From Petrachloros mirabilis ULC683 (GTDB lineage: Bacteria > Cyanobacteriota > Cyanobacteriia > Thermosynechococcales > Thermosynechococcaceae), in the NCBI RefSeq assembly GCF_009939295.1, contig NZ_WVIC01000021.1, forward strand, positions 1 to 64,000: DNA of 64,000 nucleotides, written 5' to 3'. The translations under genes and the position numbers were made by a program. Shown in pieces: positions 27,354 through 36,459 of this stretch (its first letter is position 1; every line of letters starts with the position of its first letter). The notes under the pieces were generated by a model. That model had not been told where the DNA came from. It did not search any database and saw only the letters and a program-made list of their open reading frames with translations.

Positions 27354-27656
27354 TTACATCAGCATCCGCAGAATCCCCTGCTGTCCTAGCAATAATTCCC
27401 GGCAGAGGCTAAGCAGAGCCACCCACAAAATCGGGGTAATATCCACCCCCCCCAAGGGAGGAATCAACCGCCGGGTCGGGGCTAAAAACGGCTCTGTGGG
27501 CCAAGTCACCAAAGCAAAAGGCAGCCGATTTTGCTCCACCTGGGGATACCAAGTCAAAATAATTCGAAAAATAAATAGCAAGATCAAGATCCCTAAAGCT
27601 GGGCCAAGGATCCAAGTCAAAATCTGGGGTGCAGTCATGAAGAAATGTAAAAACAT
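27354..27656 (-). CDS. YggT family membrane protein
   Basis: A 100-residue protein with two hydrophobic segments (GPALGILILLFIFRIILTWYP and ITPILWVALLSLCRELL) around the conserved loop TEPFLAPTRRLIPPLGGVD. This family (Ycf19 in plastids) is linked to cell division or thylakoid/nucleoid organisation in phototrophs. Start 27656 is used; ATG 27638 (MTAPQIL) is also plausible. It diverges from psbX. Confidence 0.9.
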   Translation of the reverse strand: MFLHFFMTAPQILTWILGPALGILILLFIFRIILTWYPQVEQNRLPFALVTWPTEPFLAPTRRLIPPLGGVDITPILWVALLSLCRELLLGQQGILRMLM

Positions 27657-27775
27657 AGTCTGTTGATTCTAGTCTAGTGCCGAACTGGAGTGATTTGGGC
27701 TTCTCAAGCGCCAAACATCCGACTAAGATGGGAGATGCTGTGTTGATAAGTGACAATGCCATGGTTCACACCTTC

Positions 27776-27898
27776 ATGACCATTACCCCCTCTCTGAACG
27801 GTTTCTTTATTGGCTTGATTGCTGGAGCAGTCGTTCTGGGTGCCATTGCCGGTGGCCTGATCTTCATCAGCCAGCAGGACAAAATTCAACGCTCTTAG
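27776..27898 (+). CDS. psbX: Photosystem II protein X
   Basis: A 40-residue single-span protein, MTITPSLNGFFIGLIAGAV to ISQQDKIQRS, matching the PsbX pattern of a short lumenal start, one membrane helix and a stromal QxDKIQRS tail. It binds at the periphery of PSII near cytochrome b559 and affects QB-site turnover. ATG 27776 is chosen; 27761 is possible. Its stop TAG is part of CTTAG (27894-27898), the exact insertion target of the element that follows. Confidence 0.92.
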   Translation: MTITPSLNGFFIGLIAGAVVLGAIAGGLIFISQQDKIQRS

Positions 27899-28009
27899 TA
27901 GTCTGTGTAGTCTGTCAATTTTCTTTTGAAGGATCGATGAGTGCCCAGAAGTTGATGGGGGTTAAATTTTGAGGATCTGCGACCCCTCAAAATTTTCCTG
28001 ACGGAACAC
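27898..28009. repeat. GTTCCGTCAGG-type miniature element at the psbX stop
   Basis: A 112-bp copy in inverse orientation to those at 34835 and 36210. It is flanked by C-TTA-G on both sides (27894-27898 and 28009-28013). The left copy of TTA-G includes the psbX stop codon, so the insertion left the gene intact. The arm AAATTTTGAGG / CCTCAAAATTTT forms a hairpin that could end psbX transcription. The rest of the gap to 28304 is unassigned. Confidence 0.85.
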
Positions 28010-28304
28010 TTAGAGTATTCCCTGATAAAGATCAACCCTCTGTTCCCCCACGGACTAACAAAGTAGGTTGTCCCGACCCATTGGGAACCTGGCACGACTG
28101 ACCCCGCTCAGCCGTGTTTTTTACCAGGAGTTAAGGCTAGACAACGACAAAATCAGTGAAGCTCGTTAGGATGGAGCTGGTGGCTCCTATGTCACCGTGA
28201 GCCTGTCCTGCGATCGCTAGCCTTCAAAAGTTCTGACCGGTGCCTGCATGAGCACTGATACTTCGCGGCTTTGGAGTAAAGTTGCCATCTAAGAGGAATC
28301 AACC

Positions 28305-29282
28305 GTGAGTTTTGGCACTCCTGTTCCCCTGCTACTGGGCATTGTCTTAATTATCTGCGCGGTGGCGCTGTTCTTCATCGACAGACTCAAGCCAGGGTAC
28401 GAACGTGACTCTGACAAGATCTATGCCATCCTCTTATTGATCTCGGCGCTGGTCTTGTTGACGCATTGGAACATGGAGTTGACGCTCTCCTTTCAGCAGA
28501 TGATTATGGCGGGGATGTTGGCCACCCTCCTCATTGAGAATATTCGCAATCGAGTTCCCCGGGGTAATGTCCGGTCGCCCGAAAGCGTTCCGCCTGCCCG
28601 CCCTGAAGACTACCGCCCCAGCCGCTCTCGTGCTGCCTACGATGAACCGATGCGAGCCAACGTGCACGCAGCCCTAGAAGATGACTACCTAGCAGAAGAT
28701 CAGTTCGCTCGCGCCCGTCGCATTCGTGGCGAAGGACGGGGAGAACCCCGCCCCACCTACCGTCAAGAGTCCTATCGTCAAGACACTTATTTAGAAGACA
28801 TCCCAGAAGAGCCTCAGCCCTCACGGCGCAGTCGCCGCCCCCCTTCCCCCCTCCCCTACGAAGAAGAAGCCTATAGCAAACCGCCCAGTCGTCGTCGTTC
28901 CCCGCTCCAACTCCAGGGGGATGAAGTGGATAGCCGATCGAGTTCGAGCGACCTAGGATATGCCAGCACGTCCTATTCTGAGTCTAGCTATGGAAAATCT
29001 GCATCCTCGGAGATGGGTAGCACCAAGCAGCGACGCCGTAACGGATCGAGTGCTTTTGACCTCATTTCTTCTGATCCAGGATTTTCTGACCCCGGAGCCG
29101 ATCTGTCCTCAACGGAGAGTCGCCGTCGGCGGACTCGCAAGAGCTATACCGATGGAGAATACGTAGACTACGAACCCTTGGATACCCCCCAGTACCCAGA
29201 TCAGTATCCCTCATCTGTCACAAATGGAGCCTCCGAGCTAGACAACAGCAGTCATTTTGATGACGATCCCAATCTGCTCTAG
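28305..29282 (+). CDS. ycf66: Ycf66 family protein
   Basis: A 325-residue protein. The first 90 residues hold three hydrophobic segments (PVPLLLGIVLIICAVALFFID, IYAILLLISALVLLTHW, MIMAGMLATLLIENI) typical of Ycf66. The remaining 230 residues are Arg/Ser/Pro-rich and probably disordered. It starts with GTG after AGAGGAATC. Its function is unknown; it is conserved in cyanobacteria and some plastids. Confidence 0.88.
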   Translation: MSFGTPVPLLLGIVLIICAVALFFIDRLKPGYERDSDKIYAILLLISALVLLTHWNMELTLSFQQMIMAGMLATLLIENIRNRVPRGNVRSPESVPPARPEDYRPSRSRAAYDEPMRANVHAALEDDYLAEDQFARARRIRGEGRGEPRPTYRQESYRQDTYLEDIPEEPQPSRRSRRPPSPLPYEEEAYSKPPSRRRSPLQLQGDEVDSRSSSSDLGYASTSYSESSYGKSASSEMGSTKQRRRNGSSAFDLISSDPGFSDPGADLSSTESRRRRTRKSYTDGEYVDYEPLDTPQYPDQYPSSVTNGASELDNSSHFDDDPNLL

Positions 29283-29329
29283 GTCTCCCTATTTATGAGT
29301 CTGGGATAGAGAAGGGGTTATTATTTTGG

Positions 29330-29365
29330 AGGTTGCAACCCCCAAAATAATGCTTGACAGACCAC
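29330..29365. repeat. Partial GTTCCGTCAGG-type element at the ilvN stop
   Basis: CTTGACAGACCAC is the right end of the family, followed by TAA-G, so that C-TAA-G (29365-29369) covers the ilvN stop codon on the minus strand. A CCAAAATAATG arm and its partner further left (TTATTTTGG) form a hairpin. The left end is not clear, so the copy is diverged or shortened. Confidence 0.5.
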
Positions 29366-29892
29366 TAAGCTGACTTGGCTGTGGCCACAATCGATTTTAA
29401 GTATTCTGTGTTAACCCCCGACTCACGGGTTAAGGCTACCTTGCCGGTACGGGCAATCTCGCGGATGCCAAACTTGTTCAGCATTTGCACAATGGCAACC
29501 ATCTTGCCTGGATCGCCTGCCACCTCAATGATCAGCGAGTCCTCTGACACATCTACAACTTTGGCTCGAAAGATTTGCACCAGTTCAATGATTTCTGAGC
29601 GCTGGGCTGCGACGGCACTGACCTTGATCAGCATGAGCTCACGCTCGACACAGGGCGTTTCAGTAATGTCTTGAACCTTGATCACATTCACTAGCTTGTA
29701 GAGCTGTTTAGTGAGCTGCTCAATAATGCGATCATCTCCTGGAACAACCATGGTGATTCGAGAGACCCCAGATCGTTCTGCTGGTCCCACGGCTAGACTC
29801 TCAATATTAAAGCCGCGTCGAGCGAATAGCCCCGCAATTCGAGTCAAAACCCCGGCTTCGTCTTCCACTAAGACGGAAAGCGTATGTTTCAT
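29365..29892 (-). CDS. ilvN: Acetolactate synthase small subunit
   Basis: A 175-residue regulatory subunit of acetohydroxyacid synthase, the first common step of valine, leucine and isoleucine synthesis. The N-terminal ACT domain is clear ([32 protein letters not shown]). [23 protein letters not shown] and [15 protein letters not shown] follow, as in the family. ilvB is not in the window. The TAG stop lies in a CTTAG target bordered by a miniature element. Confidence 0.96.
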   Translation of the reverse strand: MKHTLSVLVEDEAGVLTRIAGLFARRGFNIESLAVGPAERSGVSRITMVVPGDDRIIEQLTKQLYKLVNVIKVQDITETPCVERELMLIKVSAVAAQRSEIIELVQIFRAKVVDVSEDSLIIEVAGDPGKMVAIVQMLNKFGIREIARTGKVALTRESGVNTEYLKSIVATAKSA

Positions 29893-29977
29893 TAATTAAT
29901 TACAGCGTTACCGATAAACCTATATTTTATCGTCATCGTTCTCGCTTGCAGCAGATGTTTGCCACAAATGTCCAAAT

Positions 29978-30907
29978 CTACAATGTGGCTAGCCATTGTT
30001 GAATTTGAGCATTCACTGGGTCTGGACATTCATCGTGGGGGCAATGTCCCGCATCGGTGAGCATTACCAATTGAATGCGCTCACTCAATGTCTGAAACTG
30101 GGTTGCTAGGGTTGGGGGCACCATGGAGTCTTTCTCGCCCCACATCAGCAACACGGGGTGCTGAATTCGGGGTAGTGCTGTGCGAGCCAACAGTTCCGGT
30201 GAGGGTTTGGGGGCACGAACCATGGCCGCCAAGGCGCGACCAGCCCCAGCTTCGTAGGCAGGCCGGGTCAGAATGGCCAGCAGCTCTGGGGTGAGCGCCT
30301 CTGGGCTCGCGTAGGCTTGTCGTGCCCAAAGCCGGATCATGCGGGGGTGACGGAGGCCATAAAAAAATGGACTAAACAGGGGTGGTGATGTTGCGATCCC
30401 CTGCAAAATCCGCAGGGGCAATTTAGCGATGGCAGCCACGGGTCGCAGCAGCGCTTTAAGACCAGGGGGAACACCCAGGTCAATCACAGAAACATCTGGC
30501 AAGTTGATCATGACCAGCCCAGCCATAATCTCGGGGTGGCGAGCAGCAACCCCGAGGCTGACGGAAGATCCGAGAGAGTTCCCCACCAACACTACAGGAC
30601 GGCGAATGACCGCTTGCCAGAAATCATGGACTTGCTCAACCCAAAAATCAGTGCCATAGCGGGCGTAGGCTTTGGCCGAGGCTCCAAAGCCCAGTAAGTC
30701 TAAGCCATAGACGGGTCGATCTTGTCCAAACACCTTGAGGTTATGACGCCAGTGGCCAATGGACGCGCCAAAACCATGCAAGAAAAGCATAGGGGGCGCA
30801 GGGGAGGGTGCGATCGCACCAAAATAGGTATAGCGAACCGGCCAGCCCCGCCAGATCCAGTTCCGTTGATGTCCCAGTTCAGCCTGCCTGTTCAAAGACA
30901 TTGCCAT
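29978..30907 (-). CDS. Alpha/beta fold hydrolase
   Basis: A 309-residue alpha/beta hydrolase. It shows the oxyanion motif LFLHGFGAS, the nucleophile elbow VGNSLGS (S111), an acid in MWGEKDSMVPP and the catalytic His in DAGHCPHDECP. The N-terminal WIWRGWPVRYTYFG is typical of a cyanobacterial/plant subgroup of unknown substrate. No neighbour suggests a substrate. Confidence 0.9.
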   Translation of the reverse strand: MAMSLNRQAELGHQRNWIWRGWPVRYTYFGAIAPSPAPPMLFLHGFGASIGHWRHNLKVFGQDRPVYGLDLLGFGASAKAYARYGTDFWVEQVHDFWQAVIRRPVVLVGNSLGSSVSLGVAARHPEIMAGLVMINLPDVSVIDLGVPPGLKALLRPVAAIAKLPLRILQGIATSPPLFSPFFYGLRHPRMIRLWARQAYASPEALTPELLAILTRPAYEAGAGRALAAMVRAPKPSPELLARTALPRIQHPVLLMWGEKDSMVPPTLATQFQTLSERIQLVMLTDAGHCPHDECPDPVNAQIQQWLATL

Positions 30908-31158
30908 TACACCTCAATTTTTTCTTGAGAGATCCCCAGGCCGCCGCAAACCCAGAATCCTTGAGTGACCAGTCGAGTTCTTGCTTCATGCGTTAACATA
31001 GTTAAATGATTAGCAGCGTGCTAGATCCGGACTCTTGATGATCGTCTTCATGGCGATGTTGCAGACTCTGGATCAGTGACACACTCTTAATTATCTTGGT
31101 TGGTCGAACCCTTGCGTATGATGAGGTTTCAAGGGAACGACTCCCTATTTCTCTCCGT

Positions 31159-32784
31159 ATGACTCTAGATCAAAAACCCCGGTTTTCAATTACCACACCG
31201 CTCTACTACGTTAACGCTTTACCCCACATTGGTAGTGCTTATACCACCATCGCTGCCGATGCGATCGCACGATATTACCGATTGCAGGGTCATGATGTGC
31301 TCCTGATTACCGGCACAGACGAACATGGCCAAAAAATTGAGCGCACCGCCAAACAACTAGGCCGCTCTCCCCAAGACCACTGTGATCAAATCGCAGCAGG
31401 ATTTATCGACTTATGGCAGCGCCTGAATATCCAGTATGACCGATTCAGTCGCACTACCAGTGATCGTCATCACCAGATCGTGAACGAATTTTTTCAGCGC
31501 GTTTGGGATCGAGGAGACATCTACCCAGGGCAGCAACAGGGATGGTACTGCGTTGACTGTGAAGAATTCAAAGACGAAAAAGAACTGCTGCCAGAGCACT
31601 ATTGCCCCATCCACACCCATCGTCAAGCCGAATGGCGCGACGAAGAAAACTACTTCTTTCGGCTCTCCGCCTATCAAGACACCCTGTTAGACTTCTATGC
31701 CCACAATCCAGACTTTATTCAGCCAGCGATTCGCCGCAACGAAGTCTTGAGCTTTGTCAGCCAGGGGCTGCGCGACTTTTCGATTTCTCGACGGCACGTA
31801 GACTGGGGATTCCCCGTCCCCATTGCCCCCGACCAAACCCTTTACGTTTGGTTTGACGCCCTTTTGGGGTACATCACGGCACTGCTCGATGCCGAGACAA
31901 CCCCCAGCCTAGACCATGCCCTGACCCCTTGGTGGCCGATCAATTTGCACCTAATCGGCAAAGACATCTTGCGTTTCCACGCCGTATATTGGCCTGCCAT
32001 GCTGATGTCAGCAGAACTCCCGCTGCCCCAACAGGTTTTTGGTCATGGCTTCTTAACCAAAGAAGGTCAAAAAATGGGCAAAAGTCTAGGCAACACCCTT
32101 GACCCCTACGAGCTAGTCAATCGCTATGGTGCCGATGCTGTTCGGTACTACTTTCTCAAAGAAATTGAGTTTGGCCGAGATGGCGACTTTAGTGAAACTC
32201 GATTTATCAATATTCTCAACGCCGACTTAGCCAACGACTTAGGGAACTTGCTTAACCGCACTCTGAAAATGGCGTTCAAATATTGCGATGGCACCGTGCC
32301 ACCGATCTCTGAACCTGAGCAATCTCAACCCCCATTTTTAGCTAATTTTATAGCCACCATAGGGTCAGAAGTTGCTCAAGCCTATCAGTCCTTGAACTTT
32401 AGCCACGCCTGCCATTTGGCACTTACCTTGGTGAAAGCTGGCAATAAATTTGTTGATGAACAAGCCCCTTGGACTCTCTATAAGCAGCAGGAAATCACTC
32501 AAGTTCACCGCGTTCTCTATGGCGTCCTAGAAGCTGTCCGTCTTGCGGCTTACCTGTTGGCACCCATCGTGCCCGACTTAAGTACGCAAGTCTATATCCA
32601 GTTGGGTCTTGAAATTGACTTTCAAGCACAGCCTCAAAAGCAAACCCCCAAGCAGCTCCAAGCCCCACTCAATATCACCTATATAAATCAAAGTCAGTGG
32701 GGCGTTCTTCAACCCGGACAACCCCTAGGAATGCCCCAGCCCGTGTTTCAAAAGCTAGAACCCCTCTCAGTGACTACAGCTTAA
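31159..32784 (+). CDS. metG: Methionyl-tRNA synthetase
   Basis: A 541-residue class I synthetase. The HIGH box is YYVNALPHIGSAY, the zinc/knuckle region is CVDCEEFKDEKE, and the KMSKS box is KMGKSLGNTLDPYEL. The anticodon-binding helical domain follows; the C-terminal dimerisation domain present in E. coli MetRS is absent. ATG 31159 matches the family start; the upstream frame has no similarity. Confidence 0.96.
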   Translation: MTLDQKPRFSITTPLYYVNALPHIGSAYTTIAADAIARYYRLQGHDVLLITGTDEHGQKIERTAKQLGRSPQDHCDQIAAGFIDLWQRLNIQYDRFSRTTSDRHHQIVNEFFQRVWDRGDIYPGQQQGWYCVDCEEFKDEKELLPEHYCPIHTHRQAEWRDEENYFFRLSAYQDTLLDFYAHNPDFIQPAIRRNEVLSFVSQGLRDFSISRRHVDWGFPVPIAPDQTLYVWFDALLGYITALLDAETTPSLDHALTPWWPINLHLIGKDILRFHAVYWPAMLMSAELPLPQQVFGHGFLTKEGQKMGKSLGNTLDPYELVNRYGADAVRYYFLKEIEFGRDGDFSETRFINILNADLANDLGNLLNRTLKMAFKYCDGTVPPISEPEQSQPPFLANFIATIGSEVAQAYQSLNFSHACHLALTLVKAGNKFVDEQAPWTLYKQQEITQVHRVLYGVLEAVRLAAYLLAPIVPDLSTQVYIQLGLEIDFQAQPQKQTPKQLQAPLNITYINQSQWGVLQPGQPLGMPQPVFQKLEPLSVTTA

Positions 32785-32869
32785 TTTCAGACCCATCTTT
32801 ATATTTTTCAATCAACTTTTCAACGGTTTCTTTTTAAATCTTTATTGCCAACGAGGATATTTTACAATC

Positions 32870-33523
32870 GTGATTTTCAATCATAACTTCGAACAAGATC
32901 CTGTTTTTACACCAGCCCAAGTCCTTGAGAACCGAGGTCGAGTAGCCATCTTTATTGATGGATCTAACCTATTCTATGCAGCGCTTCAGTTGGGCATTGA
33001 GATTGACTACACCAAATTACTGTGTCGCTTAACCGGTGGATCACGCCTACTGCGATCATTTTTTTACACCGGCGTCGATCCTACCAATGAAAAACAGCAA
33101 GGCTTTTTGCTGTGGATGCGTCGCAACGGCTACCGCGTGATCACCAAAGATCTGATGCAACTGCCAGATGGTTCTAAAAAAGCCAACTTAGATGTAGAAA
33201 TTGCTGTGGATATGATCGCACTTGTAGGCTGTTACGATACCGCCATTTTGGTCAGTGGAGACGGAGACTTAGCCTATGCCGTGGATGCCATCAGTTATCG
33301 CGGCATTCGAGTCGAGGTCGTCAGCCTGCGCTCAATGACCAGTGACAGCTTGATCAACGTGGCCGATCGCTACATTGATCTCGATGCCATTAAAGATGAT
33401 ATTCGCAAAGCCTCTCGCAATGGCTACAGTTACCGGCCCTTGAGTGGCGTTAGCTTGGCCGAGCCTCATCCAGACTCAAAGGATCTAGAGCCCGCCATTG
33501 ATCCCCCCATCCTTGCCGAATAG
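32870..33523 (+). CDS. LabA-like NYN domain protein
   Basis: A 217-residue protein with the NYN/PIN-like nuclease fold of the LabA/DUF88 group: VAIFIDGSNLFYAALQLG, KANLDVEIAVDMIALVG, ILVSGDGDLAYAVDA and DRYIDLDAI. The acidic residues expected for a metal site are present. LabA in Synechococcus acts in circadian output. A function here is not proven. It starts at GTG 32870 and its 3' end overlaps the LptC-like gene by 26 bases, so the pair is coupled. Confidence 0.87.
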   Translation: MIFNHNFEQDPVFTPAQVLENRGRVAIFIDGSNLFYAALQLGIEIDYTKLLCRLTGGSRLLRSFFYTGVDPTNEKQQGFLLWMRRNGYRVITKDLMQLPDGSKKANLDVEIAVDMIALVGCYDTAILVSGDGDLAYAVDAISYRGIRVEVVSLRSMTSDSLINVADRYIDLDAIKDDIRKASRNGYSYRPLSGVSLAEPHPDSKDLEPAIDPPILAE

Positions 33524-34679
33524 AACCAAGTCCCCCCTTGATGGTTTGCGAGCCTGCTATTTGGGACTTTTACTGGGGGGCGTAGCAGCTTGTGGCAAAA
33601 CACCTCCTCTTGTCAATCCAACAGACTTTGGGTTAGACAGAGCTGTTATGTTGACCGACGTAACCCTGCAACAGACTGATGAACAGGGGCGCTTGTATTG
33701 GCAACTGCATGCTCAAGAGCTACGCCACTCAAAAGCCGGGCATCAGGCTGAGGCAACACAAATTACGGGGACACTCTACGAAAAAGGAAAATCAGTCTTT
33801 CAGATTGCAGCCGATCAGGGAAAGGTGCAACAGGCCGCTCAGTCCATCACCCTGTGGGGAAACCTTACCGTTACGGCTGATGAGATGGTCATGCAGGGGC
33901 AAGAGTTGGAGTGGCAGCCTCAAAAAGGACAGATGGTGATGCGCGGTGGCTTCACACTCAGACATCCTCAGGTGCAATTGTGGGCCGAGACCCTACAAGT
34001 TTCTCGACCCCATGATCAAATCCAGGCTCAGGGTAATGTGATCCTTGAAGATGCTCAAGCTCAAGTGCGGCTCAAAACAGAGCAGATCACTTGGTCTTGG
34101 CAGCACCAACAAATCCAGGCCGGGCACAGTCAACCTGGACAAACCCAGCCTCAAGTTGAAATTGAGCAATTGCAAGGAAAGGTAACTATTGCCCATGCCC
34201 TAGCAGGGTCAGTGGAGCTAGCGTTGCCGTCTTCTCGGTTGACACTTCAAGACCCGGCCCAGATTTCCTGGAAACAGCCGCCGTTGCAGATCGCCAGCCG
34301 ACAATTGATTTGGCAGATTCAGCCCTTTCTGGTCAGCAGTCATGAGAGAGTGTCCGTAAAAGACCCAGATCGTCATCTCACCTTGGTTGCTGGGGGGGGA
34401 CATCTCGATCACCGTCGCCAGGTGGTGTCCTTATTCAAAGGGGTGGAAGTCTGGGGATGGCAATCTGGGCAGGAGCCGCTATTGACGCATCCTCCTCACC
34501 TGACCAGCAACCACCTCACCTGGCACCTTGACCCAGATGTTGTCACAGCCTCAGGTAACGTCAGCTATCGCCAAGATTCCCCGGCTCTGATGCTGCGCGG
34601 CGTCAAGGCCATCGGCTCCCTGCAAAAACAAACCATCCACATGATCGGCGGAGAGACTGTCATTGAGATTGCGCCTTAG
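33498..34679 (+). CDS. lptC: LptC-like lipoprotein
   Basis: A protein of up to 393 residues with a lipobox-like GGVAACGK near residue 32, followed by repeated beta-strand units of the LptC/OstA jelly-roll type (LYWQLHAQELRHS, GTLYEKGKSVFQ, QGNVILEDAQ). It should help carry lipopolysaccharide across the periplasm. The start is uncertain: the frame opens at TTG 33498 inside the NYN gene, and TTG 33537 is possible. Its stop TAG lies in CTTAG, where a miniature element begins. Confidence 0.82.
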   Translation: MIPPSLPNRTKSPLDGLRACYLGLLLGGVAACGKTPPLVNPTDFGLDRAVMLTDVTLQQTDEQGRLYWQLHAQELRHSKAGHQAEATQITGTLYEKGKSVFQIAADQGKVQQAAQSITLWGNLTVTADEMVMQGQELEWQPQKGQMVMRGGFTLRHPQVQLWAETLQVSRPHDQIQAQGNVILEDAQAQVRLKTEQITWSWQHQQIQAGHSQPGQTQPQVEIEQLQGKVTIAHALAGSVELALPSSRLTLQDPAQISWKQPPLQIASRQLIWQIQPFLVSSHERVSVKDPDRHLTLVAGGGHLDHRRQVVSLFKGVEVWGWQSGQEPLLTHPPHLTSNHLTWHLDPDVVTASGNVSYRQDSPALMLRGVKAIGSLQKQTIHMIGGETVIEIAP

Positions 34680-34831
34680 AGCTTGTTTGAGAAATTGCTT
34701 AGACCTTGCACTTGCCCCCCTAGCCCCCCAATTCTGGGGGGATAATGATCAGAGTTTTTGACTTTCTCCCCCCAAAATTGGAGGGTCGGGGGGGCTAATG
34801 CAGGGATGAATGAGGCTTTTCAAACCGCCTC
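34679..34831. repeat. GAG-type miniature element at the lptC stop
   Basis: A copy of 153 bp with C-TTA-G on both sides (34675-34679 and 34831-34835). The left target holds the lptC stop codon. The ends are GAGCTTGTTTGAGAAA and, as right complement, GAGGCGGTTTGAAAAG. Its right TTA-G is directly the left flank of the next element, so two element families abut here. Confidence 0.88.
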
Positions 34832-34834
34832 TTA

Positions 34835-34936
34835 GGGTTCCGTCAGGAGAAATTTGAGGAGTCGCAGACCCTCAAATTTTAACTCCCATCAACTTCTGGG
34901 TACGCATGGATCCTGCAAGACAAAGTTGACAGACTA
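34835..34936. repeat. GTTCCGTCAGG-type miniature element before dacB
   Basis: Starts GGGTTCCGTCAGGAGAAATT and ends GTTGACAGACTAC. It abuts the previous element at C-TTA-G (34831-34835). Its last bases (CTA, 34934-34936) read on the minus strand as the TAG stop of dacB, so the element probably replaced the gene's original end. The right flank TTCGG does not repeat TTA. Confidence 0.75.
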
Positions 34937-36169
34937 CTTCGGCTGAGTAAGCGCTGAATGAGGGGGCATGGTCACTGAGCCCCATTGTTGCTGAAGGGCT
35001 TGTAACAAAGCATCTTGATCCCGACGGAAACCGCTGAGATTATCCCCACCATTGATGAAGGCAAACCACACCCATCCGTGGGTTAGGGTGGGTAGTCCCC
35101 CCGCCAAAGCACTGACGTTCCAAAGCGAGCCTGTTTTGACAATTGTGCCTGGGGGCAATTGCCGCTCCTCTAAGGTGCCTAAATCTTGCCCCGCAACCGG
35201 CAATACATCGGCTAGGGCTAGATCGTAGTGCTGGAGGTGACGATCCAGTGCTTGAAACAAGCCCACCACTGCCCGAGGCGACAGGCGATTGTCTACTCCA
35301 AGTCCTGACCCGTTCTGAAGTTGGATCTCGGTGACTGGCACCGCAACAACTTCCTGAAGTCTGGTCAGCATCGCAGCCATGCCCCCCATCTGAGCCACCA
35401 ACTGCTCCGCGAGGATGTTTTCACTCTCCACATTTAAGTGACGCAGTAGCTCATGAAGGGGAGGAGAGTCCTGGCGCATTAGCCAAGACGCGTTCTCTGG
35501 CACCTGTACTGCGGTTTGAATCTGACCCGTCACCCTCAACTGGGGGGGTGGCATTGTCGAGGACATTTTGTCATAGGCCATCGTGGCTTCCAGAGGCCAG
35601 GTTTGAACGTTAAATCCTGCTAGAACTTGTGCCCCTAGGTCTTGAACATCTGCCTTTCCTGCCCAGGTGAACGATCCCACGATCACCAAATTCCCCTGAA
35701 TCTGGCGAATTCCCCGTTGCTGAAGCGTCTGAGCCATTTGAATCACCCCTGGCCAACCCCAACTAGGATCTCCCTGGCTGACCAGAACCAGGTCTCCTTG
35801 AAGCTCCCCCTCACGGAGGGTGCCAGTATGGTAGACCTGGGTCACAAATCGATGGTGGGGCTTCCAGGTTTTGAGAGCCGCGAGGGTGGTGGCGACCTTG
35901 GTCAAAGACGCAGCGGGCAAGGGCAGATCGCCCTGGTGGTTCCCCAAGAGTTGGCGATCGGTTTGTACCCATAGACCTTGATCATCCGGGGTTAGCCCTG
36001 GGCGATCATATTGCTGCACAAACTGGGCTAGCAGGGTCGAGGCAACTGGATCCACCGGTCTGAGACCCAGGGGGAAGCTCAACCCCAGGGGTGGGGAGGG
36101 CATTGGCTTCAAAACACCCATCTGGTGCAGCCACACAGGGGCTAGACCTAAGCTCAAAAATTCCAGCAT
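34934..36169 (-). CDS. dacB: D-alanyl-D-alanine carboxypeptidase, PBP4/DacB type
   Basis: A 411-residue peptidase S13. The serine motif SLTK is at 88-91, the second motif SEN is in LNVESENILAEQL, and the third is IVKTGSL. The N-terminus is hydrophobic (signal or anchor). The enzyme trims peptidoglycan stem peptides in the periplasm. The C-terminal TAG comes from the bordering miniature element, so the last residues may differ from the ancestral protein. Confidence 0.92.
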   Translation of the reverse strand: MLEFLSLGLAPVWLHQMGVLKPMPSPPLGLSFPLGLRPVDPVASTLLAQFVQQYDRPGLTPDDQGLWVQTDRQLLGNHQGDLPLPAASLTKVATTLAALKTWKPHHRFVTQVYHTGTLREGELQGDLVLVSQGDPSWGWPGVIQMAQTLQQRGIRQIQGNLVIVGSFTWAGKADVQDLGAQVLAGFNVQTWPLEATMAYDKMSSTMPPPQLRVTGQIQTAVQVPENASWLMRQDSPPLHELLRHLNVESENILAEQLVAQMGGMAAMLTRLQEVVAVPVTEIQLQNGSGLGVDNRLSPRAVVGLFQALDRHLQHYDLALADVLPVAGQDLGTLEERQLPPGTIVKTGSLWNVSALAGGLPTLTHGWVWFAFINGGDNLSGFRRDQDALLQALQQQWGSVTMPPHSALTQPK

Positions 36170-36209
36170 CCAATTCAGTTTGTTAAAATTTGATTACCAA
36201 TCACACTCA

Positions 36210-36312
36210 GGGTTCCGTCAGGAAAACTTTGAGGAGTCGCAGACCCTCAAAGTTTAACCCTCATGAACTTCTGGGTACTCATCGATCCTTCAATACAAAG
36301 TTGACAGACTAC
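36210..36312. repeat. GTTCCGTCAGG-type miniature element before plsX
   Basis: A 103-bp copy flanked by C-TCA-G on both sides (36206-36210 and 36312-36316). The ends are GGGTTCCGTCAGGAAAAC and, as right complement, GTAGTCTGTCAACTTTG. It lies in the 290-bp region between dacB and plsX, about 150 bases before plsX. Confidence 0.85.
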
Positions 36313-36459
36313 TCAGAACTTTTTAGCCTATTTTGGGCTGAAAATTCTGTATGCTGACCAGGGTGACTCAGCTAGAGTCAGTGAGCCAGAGTTGCTGACC
36401 ACTAGCGGTGAGGGGAAAGCAATCTGCTAAAATTCTTAAGGATTCTACAACATTGACTC

